Shown: positions 18,647 through 27,492 of the stretch, one piece after another
How the letters are laid out: each line of letters opens with the position of its first letter
Numbering within the stretch: the first letter of the stretch is position 1
Assembly: GCA_016938195.1 (NCBI GenBank)
Contig: JAFGVC010000107.1
Span: 1-60,893, forward strand
DNA length: 60,893 nt
From: Tissierellales bacterium
Lineage (GTDB): Bacteria > Bacillota > Clostridia > Tissierellales > Dethiosulfatibacteraceae
Reading direction: 5' to 3'
The notes under the pieces: generated by a model
The model's input: the letters and a program-made list of their open reading frames with translations, nothing else
What the model was told of the DNA's origin: nothing
The model's database searches: none
Program-made: the position numbers and the translations under genes

Positions 18647-18884
18647 GCCAATCAATACTTTCAAACATGTATTTAAATTACACACAAATGTATTTTGCCC
18701 ATGTATTTGTATAAAAACCAATAAGTTCAATGTGTAAGCCATAGAAAAATTTTTCTCTTTTTCTTTAAAATCATCTTTACATTTGGTCAAAAAACAATAT
18801 AATAATATATTTATATGAATTAATAAATATTGGCGTACGAATGTATTTGAGATACGCACATTTTGACAGATGGAGAAGAATACC
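18647..18884. other. AT-rich intergenic region with four ATGTATTT repeats
   Basis: There is no gene in this 238-base gap. ATGTATTT occurs at 18667, 18688, 18701 and 18841 in the same orientation. A promoter is present at 18776-18803. No clear terminator for the upstream peptidase gene could be found. Confidence 0.4.
18776..18803 (+). promoter_or_regulatory. Sigma-A promoter of the aminotransferase gene
   Basis: TTTACA (18776-18781), 16 bases, TATAAT (18798-18803). Confidence 0.65.
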
Positions 18885-20078
18885 ATGAAAGGTTTACAGT
18901 TTGCACAAAGACTTAACAATTTAGAAGGAGAGGCTGCATTTTCAGTTCTAGCTAAGTCGAAAGAGCTCGAGGCGCAAGGAAGAAATATCATACATTTTGA
19001 AGTTGGAGAGCCGGATTTTCAGACTCCAAAGAATATTCGAGAAGCCGGTATAGCTGCAATTGAAAAAGGAATGACTTTTTACGCGCCCGCTCAAGGATAT
19101 ATGCCGTTTAGAGAAGCTATATCAAGACATGTAAAAAAATATAAAAATATTGATGCAACACCGGACAGGATTGTGGTTACACCCGGTGGCAAGTCTATGA
19201 TTTTCTTTACCTTGATGAGCTTGGTTAATCCGGGCGATGAAGTCATATATCCAGATCCCGGGTATCCGGCTTATCGTTCCATGATTAAATTCACCGGAGG
19301 TATTCCGGTTCCGGTCGCTTTGGTAGAAGAGAATAATTTTAGATTTGATTTAGATGAGCTTGAATCAAAAATCACATCAAAAACAAAATTGATTATACTA
19401 AATTCTCCGGGAAATCCGACTGGAGGCGTCTTAACGCCATCGGATATAGACCGCATAGCTAATTTGATTGAGAAAAAAAGCATCTATGTTTTTTCGGACG
19501 AAATTTATGATCGCATCATTTATGAAGGAATCACAAAGTCGATAGGCTCAATTTCATCGGTGAAGGATCAGGTCATCGTTGCTGACAGTTTTTCAAAATC
19601 ATATGCAATGACAGGTTGGCGTTTAGGATATGGCATTATGAATTCTGAGCTGGCTCAAAAAATGACACTTATGCAAATTAATTGCAATTCATGCACGGCA
19701 ACCTTTACGCAGTTAGCCGGAATCGAGGCGCTCAATGGACCACAAGATGTTGTCGAAAATATGCGTCTTGAGTTCATGAAACGTAGGGATGCAGTGGTGG
19801 AGGGGTTGAATTCCATTCGTGGGTTTAGTTGTATGAAAACAGCCGGAGCTTTTTATGCCTTTCCAAATGTGAAATCTTCTGGATTTGAAAGCGGAGATCT
19901 TGCGGACATTATTTTACAAGAATCAGGTGTTGCATTGCTTGATGGAGCAGGTTTTGGAGATCAAGGCAAAGGCTATTTAAGAATATCTTATGCAAGTTCA
20001 ATGGAAAATATTTATGAGGCGCTTAATCGCATTGATATGTTGATGATTCGTCTTTTCAAAAAGACAACAGCTGTTTAG
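18885..20078 (+). CDS. Class I pyridoxal-phosphate aminotransferase
   Basis: A 397-residue fold-type I aminotransferase close to aspartate/aromatic aminotransferases. NSPGNPTGG binds substrate, SDEIYDRIIYEG holds the PLP aspartate, and SFSKSYAMTGWRLGY contains the Schiff-base lysine. The precise amino donor is not readable from sequence; aspartate, alanine or aromatic substrates are all possible. The longer ATG at 18870 is in frame, but GGAGAAG at 18872-18878 is the ribosome site for ATG 18885. It has its own promoter and is closed by a strong terminator. Confidence 0.88.
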   Translation: MKGLQFAQRLNNLEGEAAFSVLAKSKELEAQGRNIIHFEVGEPDFQTPKNIREAGIAAIEKGMTFYAPAQGYMPFREAISRHVKKYKNIDATPDRIVVTPGGKSMIFFTLMSLVNPGDEVIYPDPGYPAYRSMIKFTGGIPVPVALVEENNFRFDLDELESKITSKTKLIILNSPGNPTGGVLTPSDIDRIANLIEKKSIYVFSDEIYDRIIYEGITKSIGSISSVKDQVIVADSFSKSYAMTGWRLGYGIMNSELAQKMTLMQINCNSCTATFTQLAGIEALNGPQDVVENMRLEFMKRRDAVVEGLNSIRGFSCMKTAGAFYAFPNVKSSGFESGDLADIILQESGVALLDGAGFGDQGKGYLRISYASSMENIYEALNRIDMLMIRLFKKTTAV

Positions 20079-20094
20079 AAAAATTGTATTTTAT

Positions 20095-20137
20095 AGCCCG
20101 GAATACTGGACTAATATCCAAGTTTCCGGGCTTTTTG
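20095..20137 (+). terminator. Terminator after the aminotransferase gene
   Basis: AGCCCGGAA (20095-20103) pairs perfectly with TTCCGGGCT (20124-20132), followed by TTTT. Confidence 0.85.
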
Positions 20138-20158
20138 ACGGTAAGATCAGCACTTATT

Positions 20159-20188
20159 TTGCCCGCCCTTATTAAAACATGATATAAT
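20159..20188 (+). promoter_or_regulatory. Possible promoter of ppk2
   Basis: TTGCCC (20159-20164), 18 bases, TATAAT (20183-20188). The -35 is weak. Confidence 0.45.
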
Positions 20189-20220
20189 AAATCAAATAAA
20201 AATTGTGAGGGGTGTTTTAG

Positions 20221-21051
20221 ATGCAGAATATGACGAAAATTCCAAGAAAGATTTATGAAAAAGAGTTACTTGAGTGCCAGATTGAACTGGTTAAGCTGCA
20301 AAAGTGGATTATCGAAAAAAATCTAAAGCTAGTAGTCATTTTTGAGGGAAGAGATGCCGCAGGCAAGGGTGGCACCATTCAGAGAATTACGCAGCATCTA
20401 AATCCAAGACATTGTAAAATAGCGGCTTTGCCGACACCTACAGATAAAGAGAAGACCCAGTGGTATTTTCAAAGGTATGTAGCGCATCTTCCTTCAGCCG
20501 GAGAAATGGTTATGTTCGATAGAAGCTGGTATAACAGAGCCGGGGTAGAGCGCGTAATGGGGTTTTGCTCGGACGATGAATACTGGGAGTTTTTAAGAGC
20601 AGTTCCGCAGTTTGAAAACATGCTAATTAAATCAGGCATTATTCTTATCAAGTACTGGTTTTCAGTTAGTGATGAAGAACAGGAAAAAAGATTTAAAGAT
20701 CGGATTAATGATCCGACTAAGAGATGGAAACTCAGTGATATGGATATGGAGTCAAGAAGAAGATGGAATGAATATTCCAAAGCGAAGGATCTTATGTTTC
20801 AGCATACTGATGTCCCATACTCTCCTTGGTATGTGGTGGAGTCAGATATTAAGCGAAATGCACGGATCAATTGCATGACGCATTTGTTAAACCAGATTGA
20901 TTATAAGGAATTAAAACCAAGAGAGATTAAATTACCGAGTAAGCAAGAAGATAATGATTATGTGCGCACGCCTTACGATCGACAAAAGATAGTGCCGGAT
21001 GTGGCGAGCAGAATGGCTTTTAAACATACAAACAAGGATAAAAAAGATTGA
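20221..21051 (+). CDS. ppk2: Polyphosphate kinase 2 (PPK2)
   Basis: A 276-residue PPK2-family kinase. Walker A is GRDAAGKGG (residues 43-51), the Walker B region is FDRSWYNRAGVERVMG, and the lid contains the KRWKLSDMD segment. All are in the order of single-domain PPK2 enzymes. It transfers phosphate between polyphosphate and nucleotides in the cytoplasm, most likely polyphosphate to ADP or GDP; the class (ADP- or AMP-preferring) cannot be set by eye. A GTGAGGGG ribosome site precedes the ATG. The GNAT gene follows after 12 bases and probably shares the transcript. Confidence 0.92.
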   Translation: MQNMTKIPRKIYEKELLECQIELVKLQKWIIEKNLKLVVIFEGRDAAGKGGTIQRITQHLNPRHCKIAALPTPTDKEKTQWYFQRYVAHLPSAGEMVMFDRSWYNRAGVERVMGFCSDDEYWEFLRAVPQFENMLIKSGIILIKYWFSVSDEEQEKRFKDRINDPTKRWKLSDMDMESRRRWNEYSKAKDLMFQHTDVPYSPWYVVESDIKRNARINCMTHLLNQIDYKELKPREIKLPSKQEDNDYVRTPYDRQKIVPDVASRMAFKHTNKDKKD

Positions 21052-21063
21052 GGAGATGAAATA

Positions 21064-21576
21064 ATGTATTTAGAAACAGAAAGATTATTGTTGGTTCCTT
21101 TAAGCCTTGAAGAACTAAGAAGAGCTGTTGAAAGCAAGATGCAATTAGCAGAAGAGCTAGGGTATCAACTCTTCTCAGATGAGTTGGATGAAAAAATGAA
21201 ACAGATTTACGAGACGAAAATAACTAAAATTGAAAAAGACCCTGAGCACTATTTGTTCTATACGTTTTGGCAGCTCGTACTAAAAGAAGAAAGGATTATT
21301 ATTGGCGAGGTTGGTTTTAAAGGCTTAACAGAAGAGAGTGGCGTGATAGAAGTTGGATTTGGAACTGAAGAAAGATTCAGAAACAAAGGTTATATGACAG
21401 AGGCCTTGAGTGAATTGATTAAATGGGCTTTTAATCAGAAAAAGGTAGCGATAACAAAAATAACGGCTTCGACCCTTTCTGATAATCTCCCCTCTCAGAA
21501 GGTACTTCAAAAAGCAGGGTTGAAGTTTTCACATGAGGAAGGAAATATGCTCTTGTGGAATGTAGAAAAAATGTGA
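21064..21576 (+). CDS. GNAT-family N-acetyltransferase
   Basis: A 170-residue GNAT protein of the RimJ/RimL-like subgroup (TERLLLVPLSLEEL at the N-terminus). The acetyl-CoA loop appears as EERFRNKGYMTEAL around residues 101-114, and the C-terminal N-x-x-SQKVLQKAG segment is typical. The acceptor (protein N-terminus or small molecule) is unknown. Its last codons V-E-K-M-stop lie inside a perfect palindrome shared with the convergent ClC gene. Confidence 0.82.
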   Translation: MYLETERLLLVPLSLEELRRAVESKMQLAEELGYQLFSDELDEKMKQIYETKITKIEKDPEHYLFYTFWQLVLKEERIIIGEVGFKGLTEESGVIEVGFGTEERFRNKGYMTEALSELIKWAFNQKKVAITKITASTLSDNLPSQKVLQKAGLKFSHEEGNMLLWNVEKM

Positions 21577-21608
21577 GTCAGCTTAGGCTGACTCACATTT
21601 TTTCTACA
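21561..21608. terminator. Bidirectional terminator formed by a 22-base perfect palindrome
   Basis: The arms 21561-21582 and 21587-21608 are perfect inverted copies with a 4-base loop (TTAG), and an A/T run flanks the core on both sides. It can terminate both the GNAT (+) and ClC (-) transcripts and includes the last codons of both genes. Confidence 0.9.
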
Positions 21609-23179
21609 ATGGAATAATCGGTGATATAACCTAGCTTTTCCTTAATGTCTCCCGCTATCGTCTCATCCGTGATAAAAGTTAAAATATCAGCCGTACGCAA
21701 CTCGAAATCACCTGTTGGAATGATATCTTTGTTTTCGCGATTAATATTCACAATCAAGCATTTTCTAGGCCATTTTATATCGCGGATTTTGGAATGGTCA
21801 GCTAGCGAGTGGAGTGCGATGGTTTTTTCTATTAATATCTTTGCTTTTTCATTAGCGATATATTTTGTATCGCTGCTTTTGGTCACCCTTTCTAGAAAAG
21901 TGTCATAAATAGGCGGGCAGTTAAAAAATTCAGGAATTAAGTGTGAAATAATAACTACAATTGTAACCGGTAAAAAATGAGTAAATGAACCCGTCATTTC
22001 ACAAATCAATAGGCTACTGGTGATAGGAGCCCTAACAATTGCAGTCAGTAGTCCGGCCATTGAGAAAATAACCATGTTTTGAATATATAGGTTTTCCATA
22101 TTGAAAAACAAACTGAGAAATTGTCCATAAATCGAACCGGTCAAAGCACCTATAACGAGAATAGGAAGAAAGATTCCTCCGGGAGCACCTGTTCCGTAAG
22201 ATAGCAATGAAAAAATGAATTTTACCAGCAAAATGAGTAATAGAAACTTAATACCGTAATCCAGATGTACAATGGGTTCAATAATGTGGTGACCACCTCT
22301 TGTGACTTCAGGCAAGAAGACAACCAATAATCCGGAAAGGATAAAAACGGGAAATATTTTGTAATTTTTATGGATAAGCCGGTTGCTAGAGAAAAAATTA
22401 AGTGATTTAACGATGAGACGGTTGTAAAGAACGCCAAATAATCCTAAAATAACGCCGAGTACAATGATGAAACCATAATAGTGTAAGGGAAGAGAATCAA
22501 CAATATCAAAGTCTAATACCGGACTTGAACCATAAAATGATTCGGAGACAAATTCAGCACTGATGGTTGTCGCTAAAACCGTAATTACAATGAAAGGCGA
22601 AAAATTTTTATGAAGCTCTTCCAAAGCGAATATAACGCCTGCGAGAGGAGCATTAAAGGCTGCAGCAAGGCCTGCACCTGCACCGCCGGTGACATAATAT
22701 TTTTTTTCAAAATTTTCTCTTTTAAATAATTCGGAAAATCCTTTTCCGACAGCCGCTCCTATTTGAATAGACGGGCCTTCTCTACCTAGAGACAATCCTG
22801 CACCTGCTGATAAAATACCCCCCAAAAACTTAAAAATCAGAATATTTTTCCAAGGCATTTTCATGATACGGAAAATATACCCTTTAACTTGAGGAATACC
22901 GCTACCCGAAGAAAAAGGTTCATATGCTATGATTTTTTTTACGAGATAAGCACAGAGAATCAAGACAAAAAAGGTCAATAAAACAGACATTGGGTTTGTC
23001 CAATAGATAAAGACATATTGATCAAACCATTTTGCTGCAAAATCAAGCAAAAAACGGTAAGCTGAAACGAATAGACCTACAAAGACACCAAGAACTAGAC
23101 ATTGACCTATAATTAAGGTTTTAGCGCCGTATAAATGATTTATGATTGTTGAGGCTGTATTGTGATTAGTATCCTTCAA
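21593..23179 (-). CDS. ClC-type chloride/proton antiporter with TrkA-C domain
   Basis: A 528-residue ClC protein. The selectivity motifs are GSGIP (residues 92-96), GREGP with the gating glutamate E135, and a downstream GSFTHF segment. The ALEE motif at 185-188 supplies the inner proton glutamate, as in exchanger-type ClCs. About 440 residues of membrane domain are followed by a ~75-residue TrkA-C/RCK-C ligand-binding domain. It would swap Cl- (or F- or other anions) for protons across the membrane. On the minus strand it starts with an AAGTGATT-type weak ribosome site. Confidence 0.9.
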   Translation of the reverse strand: MKDTNHNTASTIINHLYGAKTLIIGQCLVLGVFVGLFVSAYRFLLDFAAKWFDQYVFIYWTNPMSVLLTFFVLILCAYLVKKIIAYEPFSSGSGIPQVKGYIFRIMKMPWKNILIFKFLGGILSAGAGLSLGREGPSIQIGAAVGKGFSELFKRENFEKKYYVTGGAGAGLAAAFNAPLAGVIFALEELHKNFSPFIVITVLATTISAEFVSESFYGSSPVLDFDIVDSLPLHYYGFIIVLGVILGLFGVLYNRLIVKSLNFFSSNRLIHKNYKIFPVFILSGLLVVFLPEVTRGGHHIIEPIVHLDYGIKFLLLILLVKFIFSLLSYGTGAPGGIFLPILVIGALTGSIYGQFLSLFFNMENLYIQNMVIFSMAGLLTAIVRAPITSSLLICEMTGSFTHFLPVTIVVIISHLIPEFFNCPPIYDTFLERVTKSSDTKYIANEKAKILIEKTIALHSLADHSKIRDIKWPRKCLIVNINRENKDIIPTGDFELRTADILTFITDETIAGDIKEKLGYITDYSIVEKM

Positions 23180-23310
23180 TTAATCACTTCCTTGTGGTTA
23201 TTTTTTTGTCACACTAGAATAATAATACAAAATCTGAGGAATATCAACAAAACATAACTATTTATAGACACACATTTAATCTTTTTTTAATCATATAGAA
23301 AAATATTTGC

Positions 23311-23319
23311 TGTTATAAT
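23311..23319 (+). promoter_or_regulatory. Extended -10 promoter of the YbjQ gene
   Basis: TG, one base, TATAAT (23314-23319). The -35 region is AT-rich without a clear box. Confidence 0.5.
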
Positions 23320-23360
23320 GAAATAAAGGATTATCTATAAGAAAATAAGGAGGAAAACAA

Positions 23361-23684
23361 ATGATTATCACAACAACCCCATCGATTGAGGGTAAAGAAG
23401 TACTCGCTTACAAAGGTATTGTTTTTGGAGAAGTGGTGGCAGGAATTGATTTTATCAAAGATTTTGCCGCTGGACTTAGCAATTTTTTTGGAGGAAGGTC
23501 AGGCTCTTATGAGGGTGAATTAATTCAGGCCAGAGAAAATGCCATTAAAGAAATGGAAAAACGAGCCATAAAGCTTGGCGCAAATGCGGTTGTGGGCGTA
23601 GATCTAGATTATGAGGTTCTAGGACAAGCCAATAACATGATTATGGTAACAGCGTCCGGAACGGCAATCGTGATCAGAGAGTAA
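23361..23684 (+). CDS. YbjQ/UPF0145 family protein
   Basis: A 107-residue protein of the YbjQ (DUF74) family. It shows the conserved order of [12 protein letters not shown], a Gly/Arg-rich turn [10 protein letters not shown], the helix [13 protein letters not shown] and the strand [13 protein letters not shown]. The fold forms pentameric dodecin-like or heavy-metal-domain-like rings in solved members. Function is not established. AAGGAGG lies just before the ATG, and the gene looks like its own short transcript. Confidence 0.85.
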   Translation: MIITTTPSIEGKEVLAYKGIVFGEVVAGIDFIKDFAAGLSNFFGGRSGSYEGELIQARENAIKEMEKRAIKLGANAVVGVDLDYEVLGQANNMIMVTASGTAIVIRE

Positions 23685-23713
23685 AGATTAATGAAAAATA
23701 TTATCAAATGATG

Positions 23714-23742
23714 TTGACAATCAAAATCAGCTGTGGTATTCT
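23714..23742 (+). promoter_or_regulatory. Strong sigma-A promoter in the gap before cobQ
   Basis: TTGACA (23714-23719), 17 bases, TATTCT (23737-23742). The next coding start is 240 bases away, and a terminator stands between. Confidence 0.7.
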
Positions 23743-23748
23743 TTTACT

Positions 23749-23848
23749 AAGACCAAGACAAAACGTTAATTCATAACAACCCTCTTAAAGATATTAGAAC
23801 CATAATTAACACTAAAACAGAAGCTTTCCCCAGAGCTTCTGTTTTTTT
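23749..23848 (+). ncRNA. Candidate ~100-nt small RNA ending in a terminator with a C-rich loop
   Basis: It is bounded by the promoter at 23714-23742 and by a terminator (ACAGAAGCT 23817-23825, AGCTTCTGT 23834-23842, T run to 23848). The frame holds no start codon with a ribosome site. The terminator loop is UUCCCCAG, and an unpaired AACAACCCUCUU occurs upstream. Both could pair with Shine-Dalgarno GGGG/GAGGG. It could alternatively be an attenuator leader of cobQ, but I see no antiterminator partner and cobQ has a separate -10. Confidence 0.5.
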
Positions 23849-23903
23849 GATTTTTGTAATGGAACCGAGAATAGTTTAAAAATCTCAAAACCTGAAAATC
23901 TCA

Positions 23904-23932
23904 TGGAAAACTGCGTTCAATGATGATATAAT
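23904..23932 (+). promoter_or_regulatory. Possible promoter of the cobQ operon
   Basis: TATAAT (23927-23932) with a weak -35 TGGAAA (23904-23909) at 17 bases. No cobalamin riboswitch is seen between it and the start codon, 50 bases on. Confidence 0.4.
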
Positions 23933-23981
23933 GAAAATGTTTTTGAGAGTGTTTAGTAAAAGTAGATAATCGAGGTATAAA

Positions 23982-25469
23982 ATGAAAAATATTATGATAC
24001 AGGGAACAAGTTCTGATTCTGGAAAAAGTTATATTACAACGGCACTATGTCGTGTCTTATCCAACAGAGGCTATAGGGTAGCACCGTTCAAATCACAAAA
24101 TATGTCTAATAATTCCTATGCCACTCAGGATGGTCTCGAGATATCAAGAGCTCAAGGCGTACAGGCTGAAGCTGCTAGAGCAGTACCCACTGTATATATG
24201 AATCCGATTTTGTTGAAACCAACGCGTGATACGGAAAGCGAGGTTGTACTATTTGGCAAGGTGTTTAATAAGTACTCTGGATTTAGTTATAGAGAAAACT
24301 TTGCTTTGAATCAAGGGGTGCAAGCCATAAAAGAGGCTATAGATAAGCTTTCTGTTGATTATGAAGCGCTTGTAATAGAAGGAGCTGGATCACCGGCGGA
24401 AGTGAATCTGAATGATAAGGAAATTGTTAATATGCGTGTTGCAGAATTAGCAAACGCCGGTGTGATATTAGTGACGGATATAGATAGAGGAGGCTCTTTT
24501 GCCAGTGTGGTTGGAACCCTTGAATTATTAAAAGAACATCGCCACCGATTTAAAGGTGTCATTTTCAATAAGTTCAGAGGGGATGTCCGTCTTTTGCAAG
24601 ACGGATTGGATTGGCTTGAACAACGATACGACATTAAAGTTTTAGGCGTGATGCCCTATTTTAATGATATATATATTGAAACAGAAGACGCTCAAAGTAA
24701 ACAGCTGCTTTTTCAATATGAGGTTGCAAATCCGATAGATATTGCAGTTATCCATCTGGAAAGAGTAAGTAATAATACTGATGTTGAACCATTTATTCAT
24801 GAACCTGACGTCAGTGTCAGAATTGTTAAAGACCCAAAAGAATTTGGCAATCCGGATGCCGTCATTATACCGGGAACAAAAAGTACGATTGAAGATCTAC
24901 AATCACTTATAAATACAGGGATGAATAATAAATTAATAGAATATAATCTAAGAGGTGGCATTATCGCAGGCATTTGCGGAGGATATCAAATCCTTGGCCG
25001 AGTGATTACAGACCCTTTAATGGTAGATAATGCTCATTCAATAGAAGTAAAAGGATTAAACATACTTCCTGTCAGCACTACTTTTTCAGGCGTAAAAACG
25101 GTTAGACAGATTAAGGGAACGACAAGTGCAACCTTTATAAAGTCACCCATCATTGGTTATGAAATTCATCTGGGAAAAACAGATATAGAACTGGGCGCAA
25201 CCTCTTTTTCTATCCTAGAGGATCAAACAGAAGATGGATGCAGTCTTGATGAAGGAAGAGTTTTTGGAACTTATCTTCACAATATTTTTCACAACGATGT
25301 CTTTAGAAACCATTGGCTCAATAAAATTAGAAATAAAAGAAATATGGCAGAACAAAAACCAATAGATACTTACAAGATTAAAGAAGAATCCTACCAAAAG
25401 CTTGCGAAAAGAGCAGAAGAATATCTGGATATAGAATACATAATAAAATTGATGAATAATGAGGTTTGA
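23982..25469 (+). CDS. cobQ: Cobyric acid synthase
   Basis: CobQ/CbiP of 495 residues. The N-terminal P-loop-like ATPase domain has GTSSDSGKSYITTAL and PFKSQNMSNNSY. The C-terminal class-I glutamine amidotransferase-like domain has its nucleophile in GICGGYQILG (C332) and its histidine in GTYLHNIFHND. It amidates four side chains of the corrin ring using glutamine and ATP. It is the first gene of a three-gene late-corrinoid operon; cbiB follows with a 2-base gap. The ribosome site is weak (ATCGAGG). Confidence 0.94.
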   Translation: MKNIMIQGTSSDSGKSYITTALCRVLSNRGYRVAPFKSQNMSNNSYATQDGLEISRAQGVQAEAARAVPTVYMNPILLKPTRDTESEVVLFGKVFNKYSGFSYRENFALNQGVQAIKEAIDKLSVDYEALVIEGAGSPAEVNLNDKEIVNMRVAELANAGVILVTDIDRGGSFASVVGTLELLKEHRHRFKGVIFNKFRGDVRLLQDGLDWLEQRYDIKVLGVMPYFNDIYIETEDAQSKQLLFQYEVANPIDIAVIHLERVSNNTDVEPFIHEPDVSVRIVKDPKEFGNPDAVIIPGTKSTIEDLQSLINTGMNNKLIEYNLRGGIIAGICGGYQILGRVITDPLMVDNAHSIEVKGLNILPVSTTFSGVKTVRQIKGTTSATFIKSPIIGYEIHLGKTDIELGATSFSILEDQTEDGCSLDEGRVFGTYLHNIFHNDVFRNHWLNKIRNKRNMAEQKPIDTYKIKEESYQKLAKRAEEYLDIEYIIKLMNNEV

Positions 25470-25471
25470 CA

Positions 25472-26413
25472 ATGATTAAGCTTGCAATTGCTTTGATGCT
25501 TGACCTAATGCTTGGTGACAGATGTTTTTATAGACATCCGGTTATTCTTATTGGTCATGCTATCTCTTATTTTGAGAAAAAGTTTTATGCCTTGTCAAAT
25601 AAAAAATTAGGGGGTCTATTTCTTCTGATTTCTTCATTAGCCTCGGTAGCTTTTACGGTAACGGTTATTGAATTTGTTTTTTCTTTTAATAAGTGGGTCG
25701 AATTTTTGGTGTCGCTTTATTTCATGTATTTGATTCCGTCTGCAAAAACACTTCAAATGTTGACTAATGAAGTTAGAAAAACACTTGAAGCGAATGATAT
25801 CGAGGGTGCCAGAAAAAAGTTATCTTATCTAGTGGGCCGAGATACTATGGTGCTTGACGAGGAAGGTATTTCACGCGCTACTGTAGAGACGATTGCAGAA
25901 AATACGGTGGATGGATTGATTGCTCCCGTATTCTATATCATCATTGGACAGTTTTTTGGCTATGGTTTGTTGTTTGGATATTTATATAAGACAGTCAATA
26001 CACTGGATTCAATGGTAGGTTATAAAAATAAAAAATATATTGATTTTGGTTATTTTTCGGCTAAAACAGATGATGTTTTAAATTTTATTCCGGCTAGAAT
26101 AGGAAGTTTAATCATGATTGGATCAGGATTTTTATTAAGATATGACTGGAAGCATGCTTTGAAAATATTCATGCGAGATCGCAAAAATCATAGCAGTCCA
26201 AATTCAGCACATCCTGAAAGTGTTGTTGCTGGGCTTTTGAATATATGTTTAGGCGGTAGTAGCCGTTATTTTGGAAATGTGGTCGAAAAACCATACATTG
26301 GAGAAGCTAATAGAAAAATACAGCCTAAAGATATTGATTTTACAAATAATATTCTTATAGCAACTGATTTTATTTTAATTGGAATTGTGCTTGTGGGAGG
26401 CTTGATATGTTGA
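25472..26413 (+). CDS. cbiB: Adenosylcobinamide-phosphate synthase (CbiB/CobD type)
   Basis: A 313-residue membrane protein with four to five hydrophobic segments and the family motifs DLMLGDR near the start, AENTVDGLIAPVFY and NSAHPESVVAG. It joins aminopropanol phosphate (or a related linker) to adenosylcobyric acid. A TTG at 25466 is in frame, but ATG 25472 has GAGG seven bases upstream. It overlaps the next start codon by 7 bases, so the three cob genes are translationally coupled. Confidence 0.92.
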   Translation: MIKLAIALMLDLMLGDRCFYRHPVILIGHAISYFEKKFYALSNKKLGGLFLLISSLASVAFTVTVIEFVFSFNKWVEFLVSLYFMYLIPSAKTLQMLTNEVRKTLEANDIEGARKKLSYLVGRDTMVLDEEGISRATVETIAENTVDGLIAPVFYIIIGQFFGYGLLFGYLYKTVNTLDSMVGYKNKKYIDFGYFSAKTDDVLNFIPARIGSLIMIGSGFLLRYDWKHALKIFMRDRKNHSSPNSAHPESVVAGLLNICLGGSSRYFGNVVEKPYIGEANRKIQPKDIDFTNNILIATDFILIGIVLVGGLIC

Positions 26414-27426
26414 ATAGAATGCATGGGGCAAATCCTGAAAAAATATATGCTGACCTTGGAATTAAAATGCCTGAGCGTATCATTGATTTTAGTACAAATA
26501 CAAATGTAGTTCCTTTTAAATCATTTGAGCCGATGGAAATTCAATCTCTGGTTTCATCGTACCCCGATGATGAATGTCTAGAGCTAAAATCAATTATTTC
26601 TCAAAGAGAAAATTGTGAGATCAATCGGATAATGGTTTGTAACGGCACCAACGAATTTATTTATTTAATAGCTTCATTAAAACAATACAAGAGAGTGGCT
26701 TTGCTTCACCCGCTATATTCTGAATATGAGAGAGCGCTGAAGGCCTATAATAGAGAAATCCTTCATTTATATTCAGAGGAAGAGATAGGTCATCTTACTG
26801 ATGTTAATTTGTTATATATATGCAATCCAAACAATCCTACGGGAAAAAATATGAGCGAACAGAAAATAAGAGAAATTATTCATTTATGCAAGAAAAAGCG
26901 AATAGACGTTGTCATTGATGAAGCCTATTCTTTTTTTCTGCAAAATGAAAATAATACGGGCCGTCTGATTGAGGGCTATAATAATCTATATATTATGAAA
27001 TCTTTAACAAAGATTTACAATCTTTCAGGTATAAGAATTGGATATATCTTATCTTCAAAGGAAAAAATTGAAGCCCTGCATGTCGTTCAACCTACTTGGA
27101 GCGTCAATGCGCTAGCTCAAAAGCTTGCTATGATGTATTTAAAAGAGGAGGATTATCTAATGCAAACCAAGGCATATTATCGTAATGAGTACAAATGGTT
27201 TGTAGCTGCTATTCATTCAATTGGTTACGAGACAACGCCTTCAGACACTAATTTTTTTCTTATGAAGGTCAAAAACGACGAAGCCTTTATATTGGGGATG
27301 TTAAAAAAAGGTATTGTGGTAAGACATACTAGAAATTTCAAGACATTGTCAGGAAAATATGTTAGAATAGCTATAAAAACACGAGAAGAAAATGAAATTT
27401 TTATAGAGGCTTTAAAAGGACTATGA
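26407..27426 (+). CDS. cobD: Threonine-phosphate decarboxylase (CobD-like aminotransferase fold)
   Basis: A 339-residue PLP enzyme of the histidinol-phosphate aminotransferase family. The N-terminal HGANP motif and DFSTNTN segment are features of CobD/CobC. ICNPNNPTG binds the cofactor, the PLP aspartate is in VIDEAYSFF, and the Schiff-base lysine is K202 in SLTKIYNLSGIRIGY. It would make the (R)-1-amino-2-propanol phosphate linker for CbiB from threonine phosphate. Histidinol-phosphate aminotransferase is the alternative, but context favours corrinoid synthesis. Confidence 0.88.
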   Translation: MLNRMHGANPEKIYADLGIKMPERIIDFSTNTNVVPFKSFEPMEIQSLVSSYPDDECLELKSIISQRENCEINRIMVCNGTNEFIYLIASLKQYKRVALLHPLYSEYERALKAYNREILHLYSEEEIGHLTDVNLLYICNPNNPTGKNMSEQKIREIIHLCKKKRIDVVIDEAYSFFLQNENNTGRLIEGYNNLYIMKSLTKIYNLSGIRIGYILSSKEKIEALHVVQPTWSVNALAQKLAMMYLKEEDYLMQTKAYYRNEYKWFVAAIHSIGYETTPSDTNFFLMKVKNDEAFILGMLKKGIVVRHTRNFKTLSGKYVRIAIKTREENEIFIEALKGL

Positions 27427-27455
27427 TTGACAATAAATTAACAATATGTTATTAT
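27427..27455 (+). promoter_or_regulatory. Strong sigma-A promoter of the DRTGG/hydrogenase-like operon
   Basis: TTGACA (27427-27432), 17 bases, TATTAT (27450-27455). It begins right at the cobD stop and gives the following signalling genes their own transcript. Confidence 0.75.
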
Positions 27456-27492
27456 TTTAACAAAGTAATCGTTGAAGTTAATGGAGGCAATC

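Noticed and set aside
23685-23981. Cobalamin riboswitch before cobQ
   Set aside because: The conserved B12-box GCCACTG and the core junction sequences could not be found, and the stretch is explained by a promoter and terminator.
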